From Marinobacter sp. HL-58 (GTDB taxonomy: Bacteria; Pseudomonadota; Gammaproteobacteria; Pseudomonadales; Oleiphilaceae), in assembly GCF_001314605.1 (NCBI RefSeq), contig NZ_LIHP01000021.1, positions 62,001-126,000 of the forward strand: 64,000 bases of DNA, read 5' to 3'. Below the pieces are notes generated by a model that worked only from the letters and a program-made list of their open reading frames with translations, ran no database searches and was not told the origin of the DNA. The position numbers and the translations under genes are program-made. The number at the start of each line of letters is the position of its first letter. Position 1 is the first letter of the stretch. Positions 11,006 through 19,264 of the stretch are shown piece after piece.

Positions 11006-11949
11006 TTTTTCACCTCCATCCACCAGTCGAGGAAGGTGCCCAGCAGACCCTTACGAAAGAACACCACCATCAGTGCCAGAATGATCCCCAGCACCAGCAT
11101 CCAGGACCCGGTGAAACTGGTGATCCAGGTTTCCAGCAGGACGAAAACGGCGGAGCCAATGAATGGACCCAGGAAGTAGCCCGTGCCCCCAAGGATAGAC
11201 ATCAGTACGGGTTCTGCGGAGGTGGACCAATGGATCAGTTCCGGACTGGCAACCCGGAGGAAGGGAGCTATCAGTCCCCCTGCAAGGCCAGCAAAGGTGC
11301 CGGCGATGATGAAAGCAACCAGCCTATAGGTGCGAACGTTCAGACCAGCGAAAGCAACCCGCTCCGGATTCTGGCGGATCGCTTTCAGGACAAGGCCGAA
11401 AGAGCTACGGCAGATCACGTAAAGCACTAATGAAGCAATACCGACAATGGCAAGGACCACATGGTAGTAGACCGCCGGGTTACTCAGCGTCAGGTCGATG
11501 CCGAGGCCGAATGATCCGAGGGTAAAGCCTGCCAGCCCGTCACTGCCGCCGGTGATCGAACGCCACTGGTAAGCAATGGCAAAGATCATCATCCCGAAAG
11601 CCAGGGTCAGCATGGCGAAGTAGACTTCGTTCAGCCGGACGCTAAGGTAGCCGATCACCAGGGCAAGTACCGCTGATACACCCATGGATACCAGAAGACA
11701 GGCCAGGAAAGGCCACTGCAGATGGATCAGTACCAGCGCGGTGGCGTAGGAACCTACCCCGAAGAACGCGGCATGACCGAAACTCAGCATGCCGGTATAA
11801 CCGAAAATCAGGTTAAAGCTGACAGCGAACAGCCCCATGATCAGTATTTCAGTAAAGATAAAGACGTAGAAATAGGATGCTATCCAGGGCACCGCAACCA
11901 GCGCTGCAATGACCAGCAGTAAACACGCCAGAACCACCTTGGCTTTCAT
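11002..11949 (-). CDS. livM: Branched-chain amino-acid-type ABC transporter permease (LivM-like)
   Basis: Inner-membrane permease of the LIV family, 315 residues with about eight to nine hydrophobic helices. The N-terminus MKAKVVLACLLLVIAALV is a membrane segment. The conserved LivM stretch FGYTGMLSFGHAAFFGVGSYA is near residues 49-69, and the cytoplasmic coupling region near 185-200 contains LKAIRQNPERVAFAGLN. It forms the translocation pore with LivH and overlaps its neighbours by 4 bp on both sides, so translation is probably coupled. Confidence 0.92.
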   Translation of the reverse strand: MKAKVVLACLLLVIAALVAVPWIASYFYVFIFTEILIMGLFAVSFNLIFGYTGMLSFGHAAFFGVGSYATALVLIHLQWPFLACLLVSMGVSAVLALVIGYLSVRLNEVYFAMLTLAFGMMIFAIAYQWRSITGGSDGLAGFTLGSFGLGIDLTLSNPAVYYHVVLAIVGIASLVLYVICRSSFGLVLKAIRQNPERVAFAGLNVRTYRLVAFIIAGTFAGLAGGLIAPFLRVASPELIHWSTSAEPVLMSILGGTGYFLGPFIGSAVFVLLETWITSFTGSWMLVLGIILALMVVFFRKGLLGTFLDWWMEVKK

Positions 11950-12815
11950 AAGCTAGTACTCCTACCCATAATGCCGTTGGGTTTGAACAACAGAACCAGC
12001 GCCATACCGACAAACGGCAATAGCAGGTTGACGTCGGGGAGGTAGCGTCCACCAAAGCCATGGATCAGGCCCAGTACCAGGGCGCCAATCAGCGCACCGG
12101 GGAAACTGCCGAGACCACCTATGACGACAACAATAAAGGACTCGATAATGATCTTGTCACCCATACCCGGGTCCACTGCCCGCATGGGAGCGGCTATGAC
12201 TCCACCGAGTGCTGCCAGCCAGGCGCCAAAGGCAAAGACACCGGTAACCACCAGGCGGGTATTGATACACAGAGCTTCCGCCATGTCCCGGTCCAGGGAG
12301 GCGGCACGCATGATGCGGCCGATGCGGGTGCGATTGAACAGGTACCAGAGCCCGGCGAGTATCACCAGACCGATCACGATAACGAACACACTGTAGGCCG
12401 CTACGGAGCCACCGAGAATATTGATGGACCCCGCAAGTAACGAGGGTGGTTCAACCACCTGGATGCCACTACCCCAGATAAGGCGAACACTTTCGTTGAT
12501 AATCAGCAGTACTGAAAAGGTCAGCAGTAGGCTGTCAGCAATATCCCTGTCGTAGATATAGCGCAGTAACAGCCGGTCAATGATGACGGCCAGTATTGCA
12601 ACGCCAATGGGCGCCAGCACCAGTGCGGCCCAGAATGGCATACCTGCCAGGTTGATGAGAGTGAAGGCGAGATAGGCCCCCAGCATATAGAGAGCGCCGT
12701 GGGCGAAATTGATGATGTTCAGCACACCAAATACGATGTTCAGACCTACCGCAATAATGAATAGCAGTAGCCCTATATCAAGACTGTTAAGCAACGCCGA
12801 TCCGATGCCAGACAT
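11946..12815 (-). CDS. livH: Branched-chain amino-acid-type ABC transporter permease (LivH-like)
   Basis: Partner permease, 289 residues, with a periodic hydrophobic profile of about eight helices. The LivH-typical segments GVLNIINFAHGALYMLGAY (residues 30-48) and IGRIMRAASLDRDMAEALC (coupling loop) are present. It follows the binding-protein gene after an 82-bp gap that holds a perfect hairpin (12847-12872). That is the only sizeable gap between adjacent genes from the kinase gene to livF, and it may set the ratio of binding protein to membrane parts. Confidence 0.92.
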   Translation of the reverse strand: MSGIGSALLNSLDIGLLLFIIAVGLNIVFGVLNIINFAHGALYMLGAYLAFTLINLAGMPFWAALVLAPIGVAILAVIIDRLLLRYIYDRDIADSLLLTFSVLLIINESVRLIWGSGIQVVEPPSLLAGSINILGGSVAAYSVFVIVIGLVILAGLWYLFNRTRIGRIMRAASLDRDMAEALCINTRLVVTGVFAFGAWLAALGGVIAAPMRAVDPGMGDKIIIESFIVVVIGGLGSFPGALIGALVLGLIHGFGGRYLPDVNLLLPFVGMALVLLFKPNGIMGRSTSL

Positions 12816-12846
12816 GGGTTACCTCATAACATTGTTGAACCGGTTA

Positions 12847-12872
12847 CGGGGTCTGCTTCAGCGCAGACCCCG
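12847..12872 (-). terminator. Perfect 10-bp hairpin between the binding-protein and permease genes
   Basis: CGGGGTCTGC (12847-12856) and GCAGACCCCG (12863-12872) form a perfect GC-rich stem with a 6-nt loop. No T-run follows on the minus strand, so it is more likely an RNA-stabilising or partial-attenuation structure than a full terminator. Such hairpins commonly follow periplasmic binding-protein genes so that the binding protein is made in excess over the membrane complex; that role is inferred here. Confidence 0.6.
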
Positions 12873-12897
12873 CAAGCTTTGGGACGGGATGGCCGGA

Positions 12898-14121
12898 TCA
12901 GAGCTTGCAACCGGTTTCTTCGACGGACCGTGCGACTTCCTCGCCATCGAAGATCTGCAGGTCGGTCAGGGTCCGGATGCCATGTTCAGGATGCATCGGG
13001 CCAGAGATACCCCAGTTGGGGCTGACCATCGCCTGGTTATCACCCTCGCGGAAGGTAACGGTTCCGTTGGGTGCTTCCATGGTCATGCCACGTAATGCCT
13101 TGGCAACCGCGGGTCCATCGGTGGTACCGGCAGCTTCCATGGCCTGCTTGTAGGCGTAGATGGCAGCATAGGCACCTTCAGCGTTATAGCTCGGCGGGTT
13201 GCCATACTCCTCGATGTAGGCTTTCACAAAGCGCTTGTTGATGTCGTTGTCGTAGGCGTCGTACCAGTAGCGGGTCGACAGGTGAACCCCTTCAGGCATG
13301 CGGTCCCCAAGGGCAGTGAGTACTTCGGTGGCGGCACCGACGGTGAACATCAGCTCCAGATCTTTCTCGAAGAAACCACGATTGGATGCCTGGCGAACAA
13401 AGTTGACCAGATCGCCGCCCCAAACCGAGATCAGAACACCATCTGCATCCGAATCCATCACCCGGTCAATGAACGGCGTGAAATCTTCAGCGCCAAACCG
13501 CGGAAAATTGGTGTCGGACATCAAGTTTACATCAGGATTGATCTCTTTAAGGTAGTCTCCGAAATACTCCCATGACTGGTGGCCAAAGGAATAGTCCGGG
13601 CCGATAGTGGTCCAGTTCTTGGCGTCGGTTTCCGAGGCAATCTTGGCGGCTGCCTTCATGTTCTGGGCAACGTTCACACTGATGCGGTAGGTGAACGGAT
13701 TACACAGTTCCCCGGTGACATCCGGTGTGGCGGCGTGCGTTATGATCAGCGGTTTCTGCAGTTCCGGCATGGTGGGCACCATGCCCTGGGCTACCCCGGA
13801 GCTGTCCAACCCGACCAGTGCGTCGACATCCTCGGAGTGCACCAGCTTGCGAGCGGCCTGGATGGCCACTGAGGCCTTGCCTTGACTGTCCTCGTAGATC
13901 ATTTCTATGTCGCGGCCGAGGATACCGCCGGACTCATTGATCTCACTGACCGCAAGATCGATACCTTTCTGTGCGAATTCCCCGTAGGTGGACGCACTGC
14001 CGGAAAGGATGTAGATGCCCCCGATCCGGATCGGATCTTCGGCATAGGCGCTGGTGCCGGCCGTCAGTGTGGCGGCGGTCACCATGGAAACCATCAGTTT
14101 TCTGAGGTTTGGCTGTTTCAT
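12898..14121 (-). CDS. Periplasmic substrate-binding protein of LIV-type ABC importer
   Basis: Type I periplasmic binding protein, 407 residues. A signal peptide is clear: basic MKQPNLRKL, a hydrophobic core and cleavage near AYA-EDP at about residue 28. The mature part begins RIGGIYILSGSASTYGEFAQKG, the usual LIV-family opening, and DSQGKASVAIQAARKLV near residue 85 is also typical. It overlaps the upstream acyl-CoA synthetase gene by 4 bp, so the importer and the catabolic enzymes are one transcription unit. It should therefore bind a precursor of the CoA ester made by the synthetase, plausibly a short or medium-chain carboxylic acid; the ligand cannot be read from sequence. Confidence 0.9.
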   Translation of the reverse strand: MKQPNLRKLMVSMVTAATLTAGTSAYAEDPIRIGGIYILSGSASTYGEFAQKGIDLAVSEINESGGILGRDIEMIYEDSQGKASVAIQAARKLVHSEDVDALVGLDSSGVAQGMVPTMPELQKPLIITHAATPDVTGELCNPFTYRISVNVAQNMKAAAKIASETDAKNWTTIGPDYSFGHQSWEYFGDYLKEINPDVNLMSDTNFPRFGAEDFTPFIDRVMDSDADGVLISVWGGDLVNFVRQASNRGFFEKDLELMFTVGAATEVLTALGDRMPEGVHLSTRYWYDAYDNDINKRFVKAYIEEYGNPPSYNAEGAYAAIYAYKQAMEAAGTTDGPAVAKALRGMTMEAPNGTVTFREGDNQAMVSPNWGISGPMHPEHGIRTLTDLQIFDGEEVARSVEETGCKL

Positions 14122-15755
14122 GATGTTGCTCCTGGTTTATTGTCTTTGTTGAGCGAATCCCGCAAGACATTCTTGCGGATTTTTCCTGTGGCGGTTTTTG
14201 GCAGTTCGCCAATCACCACCTTCTTTGGAACCTTGAAACGGGCCATATGCTGGCGGCAGAAATCAATAACAGTGTTCTCGTCAAGGAGGCCGTCCTCCTC
14301 CACCGGATTAACAAAGGCACAGGGCACCTCCCCCCATTTTTCGTCGGCCATGGCCACGACCGCGGCTTCGGAAATACCGGGGTGCCGGTAGAGCACCTCC
14401 TCGACTTCCAGGCTGGAAATATTCTCGCCCCCGGAGATGATCACATCCTTGGCCCGGTCCTTGATTTCCACATAGTGGTCCGGGTGCATCACCGCCAGGT
14501 CGCCGGTGTTGAACCAGCCGCCGGCAAAGGCTTTTTGGGTGGCTTCCGGATTCTTCAGGTAACCTTTCATGATGCCGTTACCACGCAGGCAGATTTCCCC
14601 CATGGCCTTGCCATCAGCCGCCACCGGCTTACCGGTAGCGACATCCCTGACTTCGACTTCATCCAGTGAGTAAGTGACCACTCCTTGCCGCGCCATCCTG
14701 GTTGCGCGTTCTTCCGCGGGCAGGCTTTGCCATTCCGGTTGCGGCACACAGAGTGTGGCCGGGCCGTAGGACTCGGTCAGGCCGTAGAGGTGGGTTATGC
14801 GAAAGCCAATGTCCTCGGCCTTGCGAATCACGCTGCTGGGAGGTGCAGCTCCGCCGAGGGCGAACTGGGCTGGCCGTGACAGCTTCTGGCCGTTCCGCCC
14901 CAGGTCCTGTAACAGCAGATTCATGACAATGGGGGCACCGCACATGTGGGTTACCCCGTGGCGTTCGATAAGCCGGTAGATCTGTTGTGGGTCTATGTCC
15001 GGCAGGCACACGTGGGTACCGCCTACCGCGGTGATGGACCAGGTGTAACACCAGCCGTTGCAATGAAACATCGGCAGCGTCCAGAGGTAGACCGTCTCTG
15101 CATTCATATCGAACACCATGGCATTGCTCATGGCCGACAGAAATGCTCCGCGGTGGTGATACACCACCCCCTTCGGGTTGCCGGTGGTTCCGGAGGTGTA
15201 GTTCAGGCTGATGGCGTCCCACTCGTCATCGGGGCGCTGCCAGTCCGCAGAGGCATCGCCCTCTGCCAGCAACTGCTCATAATTGCCCTCTGCCAGCCCG
15301 GCTGACGGGCCTTCGTCGCGCTCGATACTGATGAGCGTGGGCGGGTTGTCATGGTCCGACACCGCGGCACGGACCACGTTTTCGAAACGGGTATCGTAGA
15401 ACAGGACCCTTGCTTCCCCGTGGTCGAGAATAAACCGGATGGAGGCCGCATCAAGCCGGATATTGATGGCGTTGAGAACCGCACCGGCCATGGCCACGGA
15501 ATAGTGTGACTCCAGCATTTCGCCGGTATTGGGGCACAGAATGGCCACGGTATCGCCCTGGCCGATACCCCGCTGTCGCAATGCATCCGCCATTTGCCGG
15601 CAGCGCTGGTAAAATTCCCGGTAACTGCGGGTGATGTCGCCATCAATCACCGCCGCCTTGTCGGGGTAAATACCGGCGGCCCGCTGTAACAGGGTCAACG
15701 GTGTCAGGGCGGAATGATTGGCGGAGGTCTGCTCGAGGCTTTTGTATTTGTTCAT
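14118..15755 (-). CDS. AMP-forming acyl-CoA synthetase (LvaE-like)
   Basis: Activates a carboxylic acid to its CoA thioester with ATP. The protein has 545 residues of the ANL superfamily. The phosphate-binding loop LNYTSGTTGNPKGVVY is near residues 189-204, the YGLTESYGPAT motif near 320, the FNTGDLAVMHPDHYVEIKDRAKD hinge region near 420, and PKKVVIGELPKTATGKIRKN near 515 carries the catalytic lysine. Medium-chain/AlkK-like enzymes have this layout. It is joined by 4-bp overlaps to the DUF6285-like gene upstream and the binding protein downstream. By position and family it corresponds to LvaE of the P. putida levulinate pathway; a plain fatty-acid CoA ligase is the alternative. Confidence 0.88.
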   Translation of the reverse strand: MNKYKSLEQTSANHSALTPLTLLQRAAGIYPDKAAVIDGDITRSYREFYQRCRQMADALRQRGIGQGDTVAILCPNTGEMLESHYSVAMAGAVLNAINIRLDAASIRFILDHGEARVLFYDTRFENVVRAAVSDHDNPPTLISIERDEGPSAGLAEGNYEQLLAEGDASADWQRPDDEWDAISLNYTSGTTGNPKGVVYHHRGAFLSAMSNAMVFDMNAETVYLWTLPMFHCNGWCYTWSITAVGGTHVCLPDIDPQQIYRLIERHGVTHMCGAPIVMNLLLQDLGRNGQKLSRPAQFALGGAAPPSSVIRKAEDIGFRITHLYGLTESYGPATLCVPQPEWQSLPAEERATRMARQGVVTYSLDEVEVRDVATGKPVAADGKAMGEICLRGNGIMKGYLKNPEATQKAFAGGWFNTGDLAVMHPDHYVEIKDRAKDVIISGGENISSLEVEEVLYRHPGISEAAVVAMADEKWGEVPCAFVNPVEEDGLLDENTVIDFCRQHMARFKVPKKVVIGELPKTATGKIRKNVLRDSLNKDNKPGATS

Positions 15756-16102
15756 GATCCCTCCCTTTGTTGCAGATAGCCCGGGTTGTTGATGCCCAGC
15801 TTGGCCCGGGTCAGGGTCAGCAACAGTTCCTGCAGATCTTCATCCGTTACATCCAGCTTCCGCTGTGCAATGGCTTTGGCCAGTTCCTCTTCGGAATCGT
15901 AATTACCGTAGTGCCGCAGGGCTTTGTTGCAGCGGGTTATCTGGTCGCGCAGCTCGCTGGCCTCACGACCGGCAATGCCCATGGCATTGGCGATCATCAG
16001 AGCCTGGTAACGCTGCTCCCCTTCCAGGCCGGGGACAATGGAATCGAGCAGCACTGCCCGGGCCTGCTGAAGAAGATCGGTAGCGTCAGGCTGGTTGATC
16101 AT
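15752..16102 (-). CDS. DUF6285-like small protein (LvaB-like kinase partner)
   Basis: Small, mostly helical, soluble protein of 116 residues without membrane segments or a signal peptide. The sequence (LLQQARAVLLDSIVPGLEGEQRYQALMIANAMGI...) resembles the DUF6285 family, whose genes sit beside APH-like acyl-CoA kinases. In P. putida the equivalent LvaB is required with the kinase LvaA for phosphorylating 4-hydroxyacyl-CoA. Here it overlaps the kinase gene and the synthetase gene by 4 bp each, consistent with a stoichiometric partner. The family assignment is from recalled sequence character rather than a search. Confidence 0.75.
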   Translation of the reverse strand: MINQPDATDLLQQARAVLLDSIVPGLEGEQRYQALMIANAMGIAGREASELRDQITRCNKALRHYGNYDSEEELAKAIAQRKLDVTDEDLQELLLTLTRAKLGINNPGYLQQREGS

Positions 16103-17127
16103 TGTGATGCCTCCAGTTCACGAATCTGCTGCAAAAGGTCCAGTTCCATCTGCGGTACCATTCGTCCGGTCAGGGCCAGTTCCAGCGAGCGCTGTTCCCC
16201 GGAGATGTGGCGCCGGGCCTGCTGCAGGGCGATCATCGCCCAGCGCACCAATGCCATGACCTCCCAGTAGCTGACATGGTCTGGGTTGATCTCGGTTCCG
16301 CTGATATCCCGGTAACCGGCAAGCAGATCCGATTTATCGCCCATGCCCCCGACTTCCCGTTGCTCCTGGCCGAAGCGCCAGCTGCGTGAACACAACCAGC
16401 CCAGGTCTTCGCAGGGGTCACTCCAGGTGGCAAATTCCCAGTCCAGGACGGCGGTCAGTTCGTCGCCGTCCATCATGTAATTGCCGGTGCGGAAATCGCA
16501 GTGGCAGAGCACGGTGGGCCCCGGCTCGGGCGCATTGTCCTCCAGCCAGTTGAGGGCCCACTCCAGGACCGGATGGGGCTCGCCTATCTGTTCCAGGTAG
16601 CGGCGATAACGAAGCACACGGCTGAGTGCCGGGTGGTGCGGCCGGGGCAGCGGCAGAAAGCCGAGGTCTTCCCTGGGTGGCCGGATGCTGTGCAGATGGG
16701 CCAGTTCCTCGCCGAAGCGTCGGGTGAGCCTGCTGCGTGCTTCCGGGCTGTGTTCCGCTTTCACCAGTTTCCTGGGTGACGCCGTGCCCCGGGCCCGCTT
16801 CATGACATAGAAAATATTGCCGCTGACCGATGGATCCTCGCACAGCCACAGGGGCTCCGGCGCGGTGACGCCGGCCTCGAAGGCGGCCTTGAGTACGGCA
16901 AATTCCTGTGGCCGGCTGAGGCTCTCGGGTACACCGGAAGGCGCATCCTGGCGGACCACCAGTTCATGCTGGCCGGGGTGAGTGCCGCCGGTCAGTGTGA
17001 GCGTCAGGCCAAAGTTATCCTGAATGGCACCGCCGGACAGCTTGCTGAACGCCACGACCTCGGCGTCACTGGCACCGGTCCGGTTCGCGATGAAGTCCGC
17101 GAAGATGTCAGCGAGCCGGGAACTCAT
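16099..17127 (-). CDS. APH-like acyl-CoA kinase (LvaA-like phosphotransferase)
   Basis: Aminoglycoside-phosphotransferase-fold kinase, 342 residues from the ATG at 17127 (MSSRLADIFADFI). That ATG overlaps the upstream dehydrogenase stop by 4 bp; a longer reading to 17253 would run deep into that gene. The catalytic loop CHCDFRTGN (H-x-D-x-x-x-x-N) is near residue 227 and the metal-binding motif AVLDWEFATWSDP near 246. Close relatives are LvaA and the kinase half of ACAD10/ACAD11, which phosphorylate the hydroxyl of 4-hydroxyacyl-CoA to make it a leaving group. Antibiotic resistance is unlikely in this context. Confidence 0.85.
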   Translation of the reverse strand: MSSRLADIFADFIANRTGASDAEVVAFSKLSGGAIQDNFGLTLTLTGGTHPGQHELVVRQDAPSGVPESLSRPQEFAVLKAAFEAGVTAPEPLWLCEDPSVSGNIFYVMKRARGTASPRKLVKAEHSPEARSRLTRRFGEELAHLHSIRPPREDLGFLPLPRPHHPALSRVLRYRRYLEQIGEPHPVLEWALNWLEDNAPEPGPTVLCHCDFRTGNYMMDGDELTAVLDWEFATWSDPCEDLGWLCSRSWRFGQEQREVGGMGDKSDLLAGYRDISGTEINPDHVSYWEVMALVRWAMIALQQARRHISGEQRSLELALTGRMVPQMELDLLQQIRELEASQ

Positions 17128-18332
17128 GATGCCCGGACCCCCCAGTGCCAGAAATCCGTGCGTTCTGCCAGCAGGTTCTTGGAGAACACCATCTTGTGCA
17201 CCTCCGATGCGCCGTCCACCAGGCGGGCCTGGCGGGCATAGCGGTAGATCCACTCCAGCGGGGTATCCTTGGAATAGCCCCGGGCGCCGCAGAGCTGAAT
17301 GGCGGTATCGACCGCCTTGTGGAGGGTATCGGCTACCGCCACCTTGGCCATGGAGACCTGCTTGCGGGCAAAATCACCCTGATCCAGCATCCAGGCGGCG
17401 TGCATGGTCAGCAGTCGTCCCACCTGGATATCCATGGCAGCCTGGCCCAGCAACCATTGCACGCCTTCTCGCTGGGCCAGGGTCTGGCCGAACGACTCCC
17501 GGTTGTCCACGTAGTCAGTGGCGATTTCCAATGACCGGCGGGCGAGGCCCAGCCAGCGCATGCAATGGGTCAGCCGTGCGGTACCCAGGCGAATCTGGGT
17601 AACCTTGAGGCCGTCCCCGACTTCCATGAGCCGGTTTTCATCGGGAATTTCCAGGCCGTTGAAGATCAGCTCGCAGTGGCCACCGTGTTCTTCCGGGCCC
17701 ATGATCGGGATCCGGCGGACAATCTCCCAGCCCGGATCGTCCTTGTGAAACAGGAAAGCGGTCAGGCCCTTGCGGGTGTCATCGGAGGTGCGGGCAATAA
17801 GGATAAAGTGGTCGGCAGCGGCCGCACCGGTGATGTAATGCTTGTGGCCGTGAATGACCCATCTGTCACCCTTGCGGGTGGCGGTAGTCTGCATCATGCC
17901 GGGATCCGAGCCGCAACCGGGGGGTGGTTCTGTCATCACGAACGAGGAGCTGACCCGCCCGTCCACGATGGGTTTCAGCCAGCGTTCTTTCTGGGCCTCG
18001 GTACCCACCTTGGCAAGAACGATCATATTGCCGTCGTCCGGAGCGGCTGAATTGAACACCACCGGCCCGAAAATGGAGCGATTCATCTCCTCATAACAGG
18101 CGGCCATACCGGAGATGTCCAGCCCCTGTCCCCCAAGCGCTTCCGGTATCTGCAAACACCAGAGGCCCTGGCTGCGAGCCTTGCCTCGCATTCTTTCCAG
18201 GTGACCGCTATCGATGTTCTCGTGTTCGTCGTAGGCCGAAGGATCCTGTTCCAGGGGAATCAGTTCCTGCTCCACAAAGTCGCGGATTTTCTTCCGGAAA
18301 GCGTCGTTTTTCGGATCCAGGTTAAAGTCCAC
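17124..18332 (-). CDS. Acyl-CoA dehydrogenase-family protein (LvaC/ACAD11-like)
   Basis: Flavoprotein-fold enzyme of 402 residues. I prefer the GTG at 18332 (VDFNLDPKNDAFRKK), which has AAGGAG six bases upstream; an ATG at 18371 would overlap the preceding gene. ACAD hallmarks are FVMTEPPPGCGSDPGMMQTTA (FAD/substrate region near residue 145) and the C-terminal IQLCGARGYSKDTPLEWIYRYARQARLVDGASEVH (near 353-387). Relatives such as LvaC and ACAD10/11 act on 4-phosphoacyl-CoA, removing phosphate and moving the oxygen to C3 so that beta-oxidation can proceed. Ten base pairs separate it from the SDR gene upstream. Confidence 0.85.
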   Translation of the reverse strand: MDFNLDPKNDAFRKKIRDFVEQELIPLEQDPSAYDEHENIDSGHLERMRGKARSQGLWCLQIPEALGGQGLDISGMAACYEEMNRSIFGPVVFNSAAPDDGNMIVLAKVGTEAQKERWLKPIVDGRVSSSFVMTEPPPGCGSDPGMMQTTATRKGDRWVIHGHKHYITGAAAADHFILIARTSDDTRKGLTAFLFHKDDPGWEIVRRIPIMGPEEHGGHCELIFNGLEIPDENRLMEVGDGLKVTQIRLGTARLTHCMRWLGLARRSLEIATDYVDNRESFGQTLAQREGVQWLLGQAAMDIQVGRLLTMHAAWMLDQGDFARKQVSMAKVAVADTLHKAVDTAIQLCGARGYSKDTPLEWIYRYARQARLVDGASEVHKMVFSKNLLAERTDFWHWGVRAS

Positions 18333-18342
18333 AATGGGCTCC

Positions 18343-19152
18343 TTACAGGGAAGATTGAAGATGGCCGCCATCTACCACCAGTGTGCTGCCGGTCATGTAA
18401 CCGGAACTGCCGGAGGCAAGCAGGAGAAGAGGTGCAATCAGGTCATCGGGTTGGCCAAGCCGGCGCTGGGGAATCCGGCGAATCATTTTCTGGCCGGGCT
18501 CGGAAGCAAAAAAATCCCGGTTAAGGTCGGTTTCGATATAGCCGGGAGCAAGGGCGTTAACGCGGATACCGTATCGGGCCCATTCCAGTGCCAGCGCCCG
18601 GGTGAGTTGTTCTACGCCCGCCTTGGCTGCGGCATAAGGGGCGACATTACCGGCAACCCGGTGGCCCAGTATCGAGGAAATCATGATGAGGCTGCCGCCC
18701 CGGGATACATTTGAGAGGCGTCGGGCGGCCTCGTTACAGACCAGCCAGCAGCCTTTCAGGTTGGTATCAAGGACACGGTCCCAATCCTGTCCGGTCAGAT
18801 CAAGGGATTTCCGGCTGGTGGCGACACCGGCGTTGGAGACCACGATATCGGCAATGCCGACATCCTCGGCGATGGTATCGAAGGCCTCTGACACGCTGGT
18901 TTCATCGGTAACATCCATGGTGACCACGTGGACCTGGCTGCTGATGGCACCGAGGCTGTCCTGGAGAGACTCCAGGGGGGCGCGTCGGCGACCGCTCAGA
19001 ATCACGCTTGCACCGGCCCGGAGGAGTGCTTCCGCAAAGGCGCTGCCAAGGCCACCGGCAGCACCGGTGATCAATGCAATCTTGCCATCGACCCGCAGGT
19101 ACGGTTGATCATTCTGATGGCTCGGGCTTGTTGTTGTATCTGTTTTTGTCAT
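18343..19152 (-). CDS. Short-chain dehydrogenase/reductase (LvaD-like)
   Basis: NAD(P)-dependent oxidoreductase of 269 residues from the ATG at 19152, which has a strong GGAGGGCAGGAA leader. Rossmann motif TGAAGGLG is near residue 30, NAGVA near 108, the catalytic serine in MISSILG near 158 and the YAAAK pair near 172-176; the C-terminal GSTLVVDGG is typical. It is the first gene of the operon. In the lva pathway the SDR reduces the 4-keto acyl-CoA to the 4-hydroxy form; a generic 3-hydroxyacyl oxidoreductase is the alternative. Confidence 0.85.
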   Translation of the reverse strand: MTKTDTTTSPSHQNDQPYLRVDGKIALITGAAGGLGSAFAEALLRAGASVILSGRRRAPLESLQDSLGAISSQVHVVTMDVTDETSVSEAFDTIAEDVGIADIVVSNAGVATSRKSLDLTGQDWDRVLDTNLKGCWLVCNEAARRLSNVSRGGSLIMISSILGHRVAGNVAPYAAAKAGVEQLTRALALEWARYGIRVNALAPGYIETDLNRDFFASEPGQKMIRRIPQRRLGQPDDLIAPLLLLASGSSGYMTGSTLVVDGGHLQSSL

Positions 19153-19171
19153 TTCCTGCCCTCCTTCTATA

Positions 19172-19200
19172 AAAATAGAACGAGCGCTCGAAATATTCAA
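19172..19200 (-). promoter_or_regulatory. Predicted sigma-70 promoter with palindromic operator in its spacer
   Basis: On the minus strand TTGAAT (19200-19195) and TATTTT (19177-19172) are separated by exactly 17 bp, and the perfect palindrome CGAGCGCTCG (19190-19181) fills the spacer. This is where a TetR dimer would block RNA polymerase. It lies 20 bp upstream of the LvaD-like start codon, on the only sizeable non-coding gap before the operon. Each hexamer matches consensus at 4 of 6 positions; the regulator's identity is inferred. Confidence 0.6.
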
Positions 19201-19264
19201 GAAAGAGTTTGTAACAACATCATCCGTGCCCGGTAATGTCGGTGCAGTTCAGAGCCGGGGAAAG

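Noticed and set aside
16099..17127. An aminoglycoside resistance gene
   Set aside because: The kinase fold matches, but the operon context with acyl-CoA enzymes points to a LvaA/ACAD-type kinase acting on CoA esters.
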